A DNA stretch of 18,502 nucleotides from Minisyncoccota bacterium (GCA_938044295.1 CALIRC010000003.1:1-18502); one strand, 5' to 3'. Shown: positions 1 through 7,601, counted from the stretch's first letter. The notes: generated from the sequence alone by a model not told the origin. Made by a program: numbers and translations.

Positions 1-168
1 CCTCGAGGAGAACGATCTGTTACACCATACAGCCTGCGTTTTAGACTTTTTTATCCTAAACGGGACCCGTCGGAGTATAATGCTCATCTCGCATTTCCTC
101 ATGATGAGTGCTACAAACATACAATCGGTGCATTTTTTCGCTCTATTGAAAAAAGAAACATTCGCTAG
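1..168 (+). CDS. C-terminal fragment of an unrecognised protein (5' end outside window)
   Basis: Frame 1 is open from the first base to TAG at 166-168 and gives 55 residues with no start inside the window, so only the C-terminus is seen. The peptide is rich in Arg, Tyr, Phe and His (it contains FRLFYPKRDPSEYNAH and ends FRSIEKRNIR) and has no membrane segment or low-complexity run. Its stop overlaps the stop of the convergent rsmI gene: the four bases CTAG at 165-168 serve both strands. Such tight tail-to-tail packing is typical of small genomes and is the main reason to believe this is a gene. I do not recognise the family. Another plus frame is also open here but continues antisense into rsmI, so it is less likely. 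Confidence 0.45.
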   Translation, partial: PRGERSVTPYSLRFRLFYPKRDPSEYNAHLAFPHDECYKHTIGAFFRSIEKRNIR

Positions 169-836
169 TGCGAGACGAGAACAACAAACTCACCTTTTAC
201 CTTTGAAGGATTCTCTGAGAAATACTGTAATATTTCATTTGGGGATCCTCTTTTTATTTCTTCGAACATTTTTGTTAATTCTCTACCGACGATCACATTT
301 GCATCCGGCATCATCTCACCTAGTAATGTGAGGTTTTTTATTATTCGATGCACACTATCATAGTAGACGACTGGTTCCGTTGCATTACATATTTTTTCGA
401 AGAATGTCTTACGGCCTTTTTTATGTGGAGGATAGGCCATGAAAATAAATGTTTGCGTGTTAATTCCTGCTATACTCAGTAGCGCGGTTACAGCGCTTGG
501 TCCTGGGATTGGTGTGACCTGTACACCTTTTTCAATTGCTGCATTTACCAGCTGATTCCCTGGATCGCTTATACCTGGCGTGCCCGCGTCTGATACATAT
601 ACCACTTTCATACCCCTTACTATTTCACGCACAAGTTCTTGTAACTTTTCAGGCTTAGTGTGATGATGTACAGCGATACGTTTGGTCGGAATGCTGTAGT
701 GGTCACAAAGCCTCCCCGTGACGCGTGTGTCTTCGCATGCAATGATATCTACTGATTGTAAAATCTCAACACTACGATATGTTATATCTTTCATGTTTCC
801 AATTGGTGTAGCGACAATATATAATATTCCAGACAT
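165..836 (-). CDS. rsmI: 16S rRNA (cytidine(1402)-2'-O)-methyltransferase RsmI
   Basis: SAM-dependent 2'-O-methylation of C1402 in the decoding centre of 16S rRNA. The protein starts MSGILYIVATPIGN, the usual N-terminus of this tetrapyrrole-methylase-fold family. It also carries ACEDTR (around residue 35), the glycine-rich SDAGTPGISDPG segment (around residue 85), IPGPSAVTALLS and the YYDSVHR stretch corresponding to YEsPhR. The frame stays open upstream to an ATG at 896, but that would overlap the preceding gene and adds a tail unlike the family, so I chose the ATG at 836. At 223 residues it is shorter than the 270-290 of most bacteria: the C-terminal extension is absent, as often in Patescibacteria. 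It is the last gene of a likely M16 peptidase-AI-2E transporter-rsmI transcript. Confidence 0.93.
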   Translation of the reverse strand: MSGILYIVATPIGNMKDITYRSVEILQSVDIIACEDTRVTGRLCDHYSIPTKRIAVHHHTKPEKLQELVREIVRGMKVVYVSDAGTPGISDPGNQLVNAAIEKGVQVTPIPGPSAVTALLSIAGINTQTFIFMAYPPHKKGRKTFFEKICNATEPVVYYDSVHRIIKNLTLLGEMMPDANVIVGRELTKMFEEIKRGSPNEILQYFSENPSKVKGEFVVLVSH

Positions 837-870
837 GCTTGTATTTTTAGTATGTATATTCCTCGTGTGT

Positions 871-1851
871 TCAAGCGATCTTTTTCTCCAGAACATCTTT
901 TATAAATACACCGAGAGCTCCTGCAAGTGGTACCGCTAACAGTAACCCTACTACTCCTGCGATTTGCGCACCCATCAGAAGCGCAAGAATTACGAGAACA
1001 GGGTTAAGACCGATTGCCCTGTTCATGATTTTTGGGATGAGAATCTGGTTTTCTATAAGATTGATTGTGAGATATGCCACCGCAACAAGTCCAGCGACGA
1101 AAGGTCCTGCGCTAAACGCGATCATAATCGCGGGAATACCTGCCATGATCGGCCCAAAGTACGGAATAATCTCTAAAATCCCGCCCAAAATTGCAAGTAG
1201 TAAGGCAAATCGTATATCGAAAAATGACAAAACTGCATAGTACATCAAGCCTACAAATATCATCGTTATGAGTTGTCCTGCCATCCACCGTCCGAAACTT
1301 TCCTGAATTCTTTCTATCAGTGAAGAGATGTACTTCTGATGCTGTTCAGGCGTAATTAATAGCAAAGACTTCTTCAGTCCATCCTCTTCAATAGACATAT
1401 AAAAAGACATTGATACAACGGCAACAGATGAGACCACACCTGTGAACAGTCCTGCAGTTGTTGAAGCGAGATTTTCTACTGACCCAGTTAATCTACCCGC
1501 TAACTCGTCTACCGAAAAGAGAGAAGAAAGAAAGGCGTTTTGTCCGATGTATGCCGTGAGCTCGCCAATAAAAGCATCAATTTCATCTGAGATTGTAGGA
1601 ATGACAAAAGCAGCTAACCCAGCTATTCCAGCAAAAAATAGTAAGTAGACCATTGACACAGTTGCTGTACGCGGTACCTTTGTAACTCGTACAATTTTTC
1701 CGATGATTGGATGGAGTGCAGCTGTGATGATGATCGCTATTAAAAATAGCGCAATCACATCCCTAATCACAAACAAAAATCCAGCAGCTGCTACTACAAC
1801 TAGCACTCGCAAGATGATATTGGTCGATATTTCGATTTGCTGTTTTTGCAT
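871..1851 (-). CDS. AI-2E family (PerM-like) membrane transporter
   Basis: Integral membrane protein of about 326 residues with some seven to eight hydrophobic segments. Family signatures are an N-terminal double TM leading into ALHPIIGKI, a soluble amphipathic middle (around residues 75-130), the GGILEIIPYFGPI motif, and the C-terminal NLIENQILIPKIM followed by IGLNPVLVILALL and the final TM pair. Members are annotated as autoinducer-2 exporters or, in other lineages, ion antiporters. The substrate here cannot be told, and a quorum-sensing role is not implied. The ATG at 1851 is preferred over one ten codons upstream because the hydrophobic start follows it directly and a weak AAGG lies just before it. 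It sits 53 bp after the M16 peptidase and 34 bp before rsmI, same strand. Confidence 0.9.
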   Translation of the reverse strand: MQKQQIEISTNIILRVLVVVAAAGFLFVIRDVIALFLIAIIITAALHPIIGKIVRVTKVPRTATVSMVYLLFFAGIAGLAAFVIPTISDEIDAFIGELTAYIGQNAFLSSLFSVDELAGRLTGSVENLASTTAGLFTGVVSSVAVVSMSFYMSIEEDGLKKSLLLITPEQHQKYISSLIERIQESFGRWMAGQLITMIFVGLMYYAVLSFFDIRFALLLAILGGILEIIPYFGPIMAGIPAIMIAFSAGPFVAGLVAVAYLTINLIENQILIPKIMNRAIGLNPVLVILALLMGAQIAGVVGLLLAVPLAGALGVFIKDVLEKKIA

Positions 1852-1904
1852 GCCTTTATAGTAGCACACTACTTCGCACATACAGATTCTGGTGATGCAC
1901 TCTA

Positions 1905-3179
1905 CTAGAAGTGCAGCATTGTTTTTAGTGCTTTTTCATTTTCCTTGTGCGGACCTACGATAGCGAGATTGAGACCGCCATTTACGCAAATTTCTTTTGC
2001 GACGCGTTTTATGTCGGTACGCTTTACTTTTGCGATTTTTGTCAATGTCTCATCTGGAAGTGTGATTTTTTCTTTTAACATCTCCTGCTCTGCAAAATGT
2101 TCTGCAATATCATCTGACGTCTCATAGCCAAATGCTATGCGACCTTCGAAGCCTGTTTTTGCTCTATCGAGTTCTTCTTTTGTGACACTATCCTTTGCAA
2201 TCTTTTTCATCTCTCGTAGAATAATCTTCACTGTTGCTATAAGATTATCATGTTCTACCCCTCCATATACGATGAGTGATCCTGTTTCATGAAAAAGGTT
2301 TGTTGATGCTCCAATGCTGTATGCAAGACCTCTCTTTTCCCTGATTTCTGAAAAAAGCCTACTACTCATACCCCCACCCAAAATGTTTGCTAATACGGCA
2401 AGTGCATACCTGTCTTTATGATTTGCTCCACCTGAACGCACACCCAAAATGAGATGTGTTTGATCAGTCTTTTTGTTTTTTATTGCAATCTCTGGCTTTT
2501 TCTGCGTAGCTATGTAAGGCGTGAACGTGATTTTTTCTCCTGGATCAAGACATGCGAAATCTTTTTTAATTTTTGCCAGAATCTTTCCTTGTGGAAAATT
2601 TCCTGCAACACAGATTACTGTATTTTTTGCACCATAGCACCGCGACAGATATGATTGAAAATCTTTTCGCGTAAAAGATGTTATGTTTTTCTTTGGACCA
2701 AGAATTGTCCGTCCAAGTGCATGTTGTTGCCCGTAGAGCAATTCGTCGAATATATCATGCACTGTTCGCGCAGGTCGATCTGCATACATATTAATTTCTT
2801 GCAGAATAGCACCGGATTCTTTTTTAATTTCTCTGCTACTGAGAGTGGAATGTAGGACGATATCATGAATAACATCCATTGCATCGATGATCTTGTCAGC
2901 TGCAACCTTTGCGTAGTAGCCAGTGCGCTCTTTACCCGTGTACGCGTTGTAGCTTGCGCCGAGACAATCTAGTTCTCGCGCGATTGCTTCTGCTTTTGGT
3001 CTTTTGCTTGTTCCTTTGAAAAACATGTGTTCCAAAAAGTGTGCGAGACCATTTTCATTTTTAGATTCATAGCGCGATCCTGTTCCAATAACAGTTATTA
3101 CTGTTGCGGTTGTCATTTCTTTTACTGGAACAAGTATGACGCGGAGGCCATTTGATAATGTGTACTTCTTATAATGCAT
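1905..3179 (-). CDS. M16 family zinc metallopeptidase (pitrilysin/MPP type)
   Basis: Zinc endopeptidase of the inverzincin clan, 424 residues, one N- plus one C-terminal M16 domain. The inverted zinc motif HFLEH is at residues 47-51, with the third ligand in ILQEINMY (Glu128), 76 residues after the last His and within family spacing. The C-terminal domain has GGGMSSRLFSEIREKRGLAY (around residues 270-290), whose Arg and Tyr normally bind substrate, so one chain carries both halves needed for activity. No signal peptide or TM is visible, so it is probably cytoplasmic. The N-terminus MHYKKYTLSNGLRVIL matches the usual family start. It is first in a transcript with the AI-2E protein and rsmI; a candidate promoter lies at 3226-3254. 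Confidence 0.95.
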   Translation of the reverse strand: MHYKKYTLSNGLRVILVPVKEMTTATVITVIGTGSRYESKNENGLAHFLEHMFFKGTSKRPKAEAIARELDCLGASYNAYTGKERTGYYAKVAADKIIDAMDVIHDIVLHSTLSSREIKKESGAILQEINMYADRPARTVHDIFDELLYGQQHALGRTILGPKKNITSFTRKDFQSYLSRCYGAKNTVICVAGNFPQGKILAKIKKDFACLDPGEKITFTPYIATQKKPEIAIKNKKTDQTHLILGVRSGGANHKDRYALAVLANILGGGMSSRLFSEIREKRGLAYSIGASTNLFHETGSLIVYGGVEHDNLIATVKIILREMKKIAKDSVTKEELDRAKTGFEGRIAFGYETSDDIAEHFAEQEMLKEKITLPDETLTKIAKVKRTDIKRVAKEICVNGGLNLAIVGPHKENEKALKTMLHF

Positions 3180-3486
3180 CTTCTTGTACTTGCGGATTAA
3201 GTTGTCTCTGTTGATTTATTCTCACAGCATAGCAGAGCATCAATCATTCGTAAAACAGAACTTCCTATTTCTCTTTTTATTATGCGGCACATTCTGTAGA
3301 TTGTAAGCGATATATAGCCTTCCTAAATGAAATAATACAAGGGTTCAGATTCGTTGCATCTCACCGATAAAAGCATGTTAAGGTGATTAATTTTTGTTAT
3401 TCCTAAAGTCCTGTCACTTATGCAATCACAAAATTTATAACACGTTGCTTTATTATTAGTCTTTTCTACCTTTTTTCTGGTTGAGA
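3180..3486. other. 307-bp divergent intergenic region
   Basis: This gap separates the minus-strand M16 gene from the plus-strand Mrs2-like gene and should hold promoters for both. Besides the minus-strand candidate at 3226-3254, a TATAAC lies at 3436-3441 on the plus strand without a convincing -35. A short inverted pair TCACC (3361-3365) / GGTGA (3382-3386), centres 21 bp apart, could be an operator, but it is short enough to be chance. I see no tRNA, terminator, repeat or convincing small ORF; the longest minus-strand reading is about 31 codons and has no ribosome binding site. Confidence 0.5.
3226..3254 (-). promoter_or_regulatory. Candidate promoter for the M16 peptidase transcript
   Basis: Read on the minus strand: TTTACG (3254-3249), 17-bp spacer, TATGCT (3231-3226) preceded by TG one base upstream (extended -10). 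The predicted start would leave a leader of about 40 nt before the ATG at 3179. It was recognised by eye only; four of six bases match each consensus box. Confidence 0.35.
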
Positions 3487-4425
3487 ATGAGGATTTTTGT
3501 TACACTGTATAATATGAAAACTTTTGAATGCACTTATGATCATGATCTTGTGATAAAAGACTACTGGCGGAAGGATTTTACAGGTCTTTTTGATCAACTA
3601 AATATCCGCGATTTGCGTCCTGTTTTTTCACCAATGCAGATTTCTACAATTGTTCCACGTCATGATGTTCTGATTCTTAATCTCAGTCATATCAAGTGCC
3701 TCTTATCTGAAGATACTGCGTATTTTTTCGTACACCGCAATGAAGAGCAAATCACGGCAATTTGCAGTAAAATTGCCGCTGCAGGAAAAAATACGCAAAA
3801 ACAACCTTTTGTGCTTTTTGCTTTGGAAAAAATTCTTGAGTCCCATTATCTTTACATGCGGTCACGTACTTCAGAAATTGAAAAGGATACACAAATTACT
3901 CTCTCTGGCATAAAAAAGAATGTCTCTGAGGGCTATCTAGAGAGTCTCTTGGCTAATAAAAAACGTATTTCTAAAAGTGCATCAAATGTTTCTGAAATCA
4001 TGGAAGCCATTGAAGATGTGCTTGGAAATGATGAGGATCTTGAAGAAATTGTTGGTCTTGTCAACAATCATGACGAGGCACTTGATGAACTGACATCTAT
4101 CTTGGAAAATGCTGTGGAGCAGATTGAGGATATTAGTTCGCATATTACAGCACTTAGTGAAAGTGTGGAGGACACTGAAGAATTCCTCACACTAAAACTC
4201 AATGCGAGGCGTACAGCGATTATACGAGCTGATCTTTTGGCAACGATCACAACGCTCATCCTTTCTTTTCTTGCCGTTATTGTTGGCCTTTATGGTACAA
4301 ATATTAAAAATGGTCTAGAGCAAAGCCATGATGCCTTTACACGACTCCAAATCAGCTTGTTATTCTTTTTCTTTATTACTTTTGCAATCTCATACTATTA
4401 CCTTAAGAAAAAAAGGCTTTTCTGA
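3487..4425 (+). CDS. CorA-superfamily cation channel, Mrs2-like, with GTN instead of GMN
   Basis: Predicted divalent cation (Mg2+-type) channel subunit of about 312 residues. The N-terminal part has NIRDLRPVF followed by ISTIVPRHDVLILNLSHIK, which follows the RDLR...ILxRxxAIxxNLxxIKAI pattern of Mrs2/Alr1 proteins. FVLFALEKILESHYLYM and the acidic GNDEDLEEI continue that resemblance, and the helix before the membrane (VEDTEEFLTLKLNARR) matches the Mrs2 DTEDYINIxLDNxRN helix. Two TMs lie near the C-terminus (about 250-270 and 288-305). TM1 ends YGTN (269-272), where CorA/Mrs2 proteins have YGMN. Much of residues 130-235 is predicted coiled coil. The start is uncertain: TTG 3481, ATG 3487 and ATG 3514 are in frame and none has a good Shine-Dalgarno. 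Convergent with the MscS-like gene across a terminator. Confidence 0.82.
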   Translation: MRIFVTLYNMKTFECTYDHDLVIKDYWRKDFTGLFDQLNIRDLRPVFSPMQISTIVPRHDVLILNLSHIKCLLSEDTAYFFVHRNEEQITAICSKIAAAGKNTQKQPFVLFALEKILESHYLYMRSRTSEIEKDTQITLSGIKKNVSEGYLESLLANKKRISKSASNVSEIMEAIEDVLGNDEDLEEIVGLVNNHDEALDELTSILENAVEQIEDISSHITALSESVEDTEEFLTLKLNARRTAIIRADLLATITTLILSFLAVIVGLYGTNIKNGLEQSHDAFTRLQISLLFFFFITFAISYYYLKKKRLF

Positions 4426-4537
4426 TTTATTTTTCGTGTATTAATATCCAAGCATAAGCCTAGAGACTGACTTTAGATCTGTGTTAGTTTTTTGCATACA
4501 TTAGATCTACCTACTCCTGCACGACACTACATATGCC

Positions 4538-4564
4538 AAAAAATCCCCTCTTGGGGGATTTTTT
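4538..4564. terminator. Bidirectional intrinsic terminator
   Basis: Perfect 11-bp stem (AAAAAATCCCC / GGGGATTTTTT) with a 5-nt loop at 4549-4553. Six A on one side and six T on the other give a U-tract in either direction. It lies between the convergent Mrs2-like (plus) and MscS-like (minus) genes and can serve both. Confidence 0.92.
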
Positions 4565-4606
4565 GTAGCAATTTGGCTTTTATCGAAGCCTTTTGGCGCT
4601 TTCTCC

Positions 4607-5284
4607 TTATCGGTTGGTAAACTTATCCAGGAAACGACTTGCATGCTCCTTGCCGCCAAGTCCAAAAGATAATCCAATAGCCAATCCAAGTGAGAGCGCA
4701 AGTGCTTGCAGAAACGTTGCGAAGAATGTGCTAATGAGTTCTTCTGCAATCCCTACTTGCGTTGCTGCTGCCATTACTGCAAAGGCAATAATTGCAAATT
4801 TTGCGACAATTGGGACATATACCTGCAGTACGTGCGCTGCATTTGTGCTACGCATTGACTGCGCGATAATGTCATGGATGAATTGTCCTGCAACAAAACC
4901 AAGCGTAATGAGTATTACTGCAACAATTAGCTGCGGAATAAATGTAACGATCTGAGCGAGTAGACCTGAGATCGACTCTAAGCTGAGCTTGTCTGCAACC
5001 GCAATCAAGGTCATGAGGATGATCAACCATTTCACAATTTGTGAAAAAATAACTGATGGTCGGACTTTCCACCCTGATTCCTGTGCTTGACGAAAAAATG
5101 AGAATCGCAGCACTGCATCATCCACTTTGATCGTCTTGAGGACTTTGCGCACGATCCCTGCAATCATTTTTGCAAGAATAAGTCCAATAATTAAGATAAA
5201 CAAAGCTCCCATAACTGTACCAAGCGTATCCATAAGACCAGACATTTGGTCTGTCATGAATGACTGTGGTAAGTAGTTGTCCAT
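4607..5284 (-). CDS. Small MscS-type conserved TM-helix protein
   Basis: Membrane protein of 225 residues with about five hydrophobic segments (roughly residues 18-45, 80-98, 110-135, 155-175, 188-210). It ends with ALSLGLAIGLSFGLGGKEHA, the signature of the 'conserved TM helix' repeat found in mechanosensitive ion channel family proteins. The repeat occurs at least twice: VAVILITLGFVAGQFIHDII is an earlier, degenerate copy. The soluble beta domain of true MscS channels is missing, so it resembles the stand-alone TM-helix proteins rather than MscS itself. A role in osmotic response is inferred from family only. It is a single-gene unit with its own extended -10 promoter at 5317-5325 and terminator at 4538-4564. 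Confidence 0.85.
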   Translation of the reverse strand: MDNYLPQSFMTDQMSGLMDTLGTVMGALFILIIGLILAKMIAGIVRKVLKTIKVDDAVLRFSFFRQAQESGWKVRPSVIFSQIVKWLIILMTLIAVADKLSLESISGLLAQIVTFIPQLIVAVILITLGFVAGQFIHDIIAQSMRSTNAAHVLQVYVPIVAKFAIIAFAVMAAATQVGIAEELISTFFATFLQALALSLGLAIGLSFGLGGKEHASRFLDKFTNR

Positions 5285-5316
5285 AAACTTATATGTTAAC
5301 GATTTACTGTAGCTTT

Positions 5317-5325
5317 ATTATAGCA
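5317..5325 (-). promoter_or_regulatory. Extended -10 promoter (TGCTATAAT) of the MscS-like gene
   Basis: On the minus strand TGCTATAAT is a perfect -10 hexamer with the TGn extension, 32 bp before the ATG at 5284. No recognisable -35 lies 16-18 bp upstream. The same nonamer occurs before yjbQ. Confidence 0.6.
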
Positions 5326-5359
5326 TATAAAACACTATGCATTATTGTTGTAAAATTGT

Positions 5360-6382
5360 CTACAATCCATTGTTAGCCTTGTTGACAATATGTTCTTCAA
5401 ATGTTTTTGCAAATACTGTCTCCCCTGTTGTAGCGTTGTTGAGAAAGAAGAGATAGTCAGTTTCACTTGGATTTGCTGCTGCGATAATTGACTCTAGAGA
5501 TGGACTATTGATTGGTCCTGGTGGCAAGCCGGGATACATGTAGGAATTGTAAGGATCATCAATCTCAAGATCTGCATAGGTATGCTTGATCTCAGCAATA
5601 CCTTTTATATAGTCGATTGTAGCATCACTCTGGAGCGCCATATCAATATCGAGCCGGTTCTGGAAAATGCCTGCAACGATGCCGCGGTCGATTCCCTCAT
5701 TTACTTCACCTTCTACGATACTTGCAAGTGTAATGACCTCAAAAAGGTCTTTATTTTTTGCAGCAATGTCCTCTCGCATGCTTTTACTCACTTTCTTTTC
5801 AAAAGTAACTAACATCTTACTGACAATATCTAGAGCGCTTGCATCAGGAAAAAAGTTATAGGTTTCTGGAAAAAGAAATCCTTCGAGTGATTTTCCCTCT
5901 CTTAGAAAGGGAAATTTTTCGAACAAGTCAGCAGTTGGCGTGTTGGAAAGTGTAAGAAATTCTTCTTTGGGAAGATCATTCTCCCCCACGACATCTGCCA
6001 TTTCTTCTAATGTCAGACCTTCTTTAAACGTCACTGTGATTTCTTCTCGTTTCACTTCTTTGATCACACCTTGAGTGAAGAGGTGTGTCATTTCCGCAAA
6101 AGAGCTATTTGCAGGAATGACGTATCTACCTGCCAGAAAACTGCCTCGTAGTGATTTGCGCCATGTATAATAGTAGAAATATATTCTTGATGCGATGATT
6201 CCTTGTTCCTCTAATTTTTCGCCAATTTCTATAAGACTGTCGCGTCCACCTGGCGCATCATTACCTGCTATGACGAATTCTTTTGCAACTGTATTTCTTG
6301 TGTCTTGTGTTCGCACCCAGAAATCAAATATCCCAGCGAATATTACAGACAGAACGAGTAAACTTAGTAGAGTTTTTGTCAT
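5360..6382 (-). CDS. mltG: Endolytic peptidoglycan transglycosylase MltG
   Basis: Inner-membrane-anchored lytic transglycosylase (YceG family) that cleaves nascent glycan strands and sets their length. The protein has 340 residues: one N-terminal TM (about 4-22), a LysM-like region (about 35-115), then the YceG catalytic domain. The catalytic Glu is E224 in ASIVEGEV. Other family blocks are LEGFLFPETYNF (166-177), GIFQNRLDIDMALQSDATI (238-256) and YMYPGLPPGPINSPSLESI (281-299), all intact, so it should be active. It lies in the envelope-gene block and has its own promoter region carrying a striking inverted repeat (6394-6426). No Shine-Dalgarno is visible before the ATG. Confidence 0.97.
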   Translation of the reverse strand: MTKTLLSLLVLSVIFAGIFDFWVRTQDTRNTVAKEFVIAGNDAPGGRDSLIEIGEKLEEQGIIASRIYFYYYTWRKSLRGSFLAGRYVIPANSSFAEMTHLFTQGVIKEVKREEITVTFKEGLTLEEMADVVGENDLPKEEFLTLSNTPTADLFEKFPFLREGKSLEGFLFPETYNFFPDASALDIVSKMLVTFEKKVSKSMREDIAAKNKDLFEVITLASIVEGEVNEGIDRGIVAGIFQNRLDIDMALQSDATIDYIKGIAEIKHTYADLEIDDPYNSYMYPGLPPGPINSPSLESIIAAANPSETDYLFFLNNATTGETVFAKTFEEHIVNKANNGL

Positions 6383-6393
6383 TTTATGTATAA

Positions 6394-6426
6394 GATGAAA
6401 ACACTAGCGATCGCTAGTATTTCATC
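6394..6426. promoter_or_regulatory. 33-bp inverted repeat at the predicted mltG transcription start
   Basis: Centre is a perfect 16-bp palindrome ACTAGCGATCGCTAGT (6403-6418). Beyond a small asymmetric gap, outer arms GATGAAA (6394-6400) and TTTCATC (6420-6426) also pair. A TATAAT at 6433-6438 (minus strand) puts the mltG start near 6426, so the repeat covers the start site and the first 30 nt of the mRNA. It may be an operator for a dimeric repressor or a 5' hairpin. No T-run follows, so it is not a normal terminator for the upstream methyltransferase gene. Confidence 0.6.
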
Positions 6427-6432
6427 ACTGAT

Positions 6433-6438
6433 ATTATA
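6433..6438 (-). promoter_or_regulatory. -10 box (TATAAT) of mltG
   Basis: Perfect TATAAT on the minus strand, 50 bp before the mltG ATG and 33 bp past the stop of the upstream gene. No clear -35 is seen. Its position immediately upstream of the inverted repeat supports it. Confidence 0.5.
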
Positions 6439-6471
6439 GTGAATTGTTGTTGGAACATTTCCCTTTCACAT

Positions 6472-7089
6472 CTATTTAGATGGTGGAAGGAAATTTAGCT
6501 TTTGAAAAGCATCGATGTTTATTTTACCGTCTGTCGTTTTTTTTGTGCGATGTATTTTATTTTCTCGTGGCATTACAAGGATACCCTCTTGTGTCAGAAA
6601 ACGCTCAAAATTGCACTCAGTGAAGTAAACATCTAATACAATTACGCGATCAAATTTCTTTTCAAACTGTATGTCTTTGCATGATTCTACTGTTTGCAAA
6701 TCAATAATATGGTCACGTCCTATAAATGAGAATTTTGCGATGTTTGCGCGAGCATCTTCTTCGATAGCATGTGAGACATCACATGCTGTGACATGACCAC
6801 TTTGCCCAACGATGTGACATAGGAGTGCACTTACCCACCCACTTCCGAATCCTGCGATCAATACATTATGCCCTTTTTGGACATCGAGCAATTCCAGCAT
6901 GTTCGCAATAATCGACGGTGATGGCATCATATGTCCATAGCCTAATGGAATGGGAATATCTGCTTCTGATGCACTGCGAAATCGCTTTGGCATAAACTCT
7001 ACACGTGGCACATCCGCAAATGCATCAATAATCGCATCTGTCTTTAGACAACCCTTGTGAATCATTTCGTTGACGATTTTACTACTCAT
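6472..7089 (-). CDS. Protein-L-isoaspartate O-methyltransferase-like protein, altered active-site loop
   Basis: Class I SAM-dependent methyltransferase of the PCMT family, 205 residues. It has the PCMT N-terminal helices (VPRVEFMPKRF, 28-37), a loop GYGHMMPSP (50-58) at the place of the usual GxGQTISQP, and motif I VLIAGFGSGWVSA (77-89) for SAM binding. The family repairs isoaspartyl residues in aged proteins. Here the conserved Thr and Ser of the TIS(Q/A)P loop are Met and Pro, and motif I has GFGSGW instead of GTGSGY, so the substrate or activity may differ. I therefore give no gene symbol. It starts 39 bp after yjbQ on the same strand; a GATAAT at 7101-7106 could also give it its own transcript with a very short leader. 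Confidence 0.75.
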   Translation of the reverse strand: MSSKIVNEMIHKGCLKTDAIIDAFADVPRVEFMPKRFRSASEADIPIPLGYGHMMPSPSIIANMLELLDVQKGHNVLIAGFGSGWVSALLCHIVGQSGHVTACDVSHAIEEDARANIAKFSFIGRDHIIDLQTVESCKDIQFEKKFDRVIVLDVYFTECNFERFLTQEGILVMPRENKIHRTKKTTDGKINIDAFQKLNFLPPSK

Positions 7090-7128
7090 TGACGTATACT
7101 ATTATCCTATCTTATCTCATCTCATATA

Positions 7129-7569
7129 TTATTTTCCCGTTGTTTGGATGAAAATATTTCGTTCTCTTGCACCATCAAAATCAACTGCAAAGATACTTTG
7201 CAGCTCTGTAAGAATCATTTTACCTTTTACAATTGGTATCGTTTCACTTGTTCCTAGAAGTAGTGCTTTGCAATGAGAATGACCATTGCTTCTTCCATCT
7301 GACTTATGGTCGCGCCTCAACTCAAATAGATCATGCGAGTACTGGTCATCAACTGGTACAATCCTGTAGAGCATACGCATAAAATCTTGCATAAGCATTG
7401 ACTCAGCATGATTAATTGATATACTCATCGTCGTGTGTGGTGCATACACTAATACTGAACCATCTCTGATTCCACTTGACTCTATTGCGGTTACAACTTC
7501 GCTTGTGATATCGATGAATTCAATTTGTGTTGTGCTTTCAACAGTAATCTCTTTGACAATGTTTTTCAT
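7129..7569 (-). CDS. YjbQ family protein (UPF0047, secondary thiamine-phosphate synthase type)
   Basis: Small single-domain protein of 146 residues, full length for the family. Signatures are the VLVYAPHTTMSISINHAES segment (around 40-58, with the conserved HTT), YSHD, the NGHSHCKALLLG block (around 95-106) with conserved histidines, and IFAVDFDGARERNIFIQTTG near the C-terminus. The family forms trimers with a metal-like histidine cluster. A weak thiamine-phosphate synthase activity was reported for some members, but the physiological role is not settled. No other thiamine genes are in the window. It is preceded by an extended -10 promoter at 7593-7601 and followed by the PCMT-like gene. Confidence 0.93.
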   Translation of the reverse strand: MKNIVKEITVESTTQIEFIDITSEVVTAIESSGIRDGSVLVYAPHTTMSISINHAESMLMQDFMRMLYRIVPVDDQYSHDLFELRRDHKSDGRSNGHSHCKALLLGTSETIPIVKGKMILTELQSIFAVDFDGARERNIFIQTTGK

Positions 7570-7592
7570 ACTTGTTATTTTTTCTTTTTTTT

Positions 7593-7601
7593 ATTATAGC
7601 A
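7593..7601 (-). promoter_or_regulatory. Extended -10 promoter (TGCTATAAT) of yjbQ
   Basis: TGCTATAAT on the minus strand, 23 bp before the yjbQ ATG and followed by an A-rich leader. No evident -35. The rest of the 224-bp gap up to uppS (7570-7793) shows no terminator hairpin. Confidence 0.6.

Noticed and set aside
76..81. TATAAT on the plus strand
   Set aside because: No -35 or extended TG, and it lies inside the frame-1 coding tail with no downstream plus-strand gene.
80..331. Plus-strand open frame of 83 codons starting at 80
   Set aside because: It runs antisense through the 3' end of rsmI. The frame-1 reading ending at 168 is the better candidate because it stops at the rsmI stop.
1864..1876. 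13-mer GCACACTACTTCG also present near 17737
   Set aside because: A 13-base match within 18.5 kb is expected by chance, and the flanks differ.
3340..3360. GGTTCAGATTCG resembling a tRNA T-arm
   Set aside because: The loop has the wrong length and no acceptor, D or anticodon arms can be built around it on either strand.
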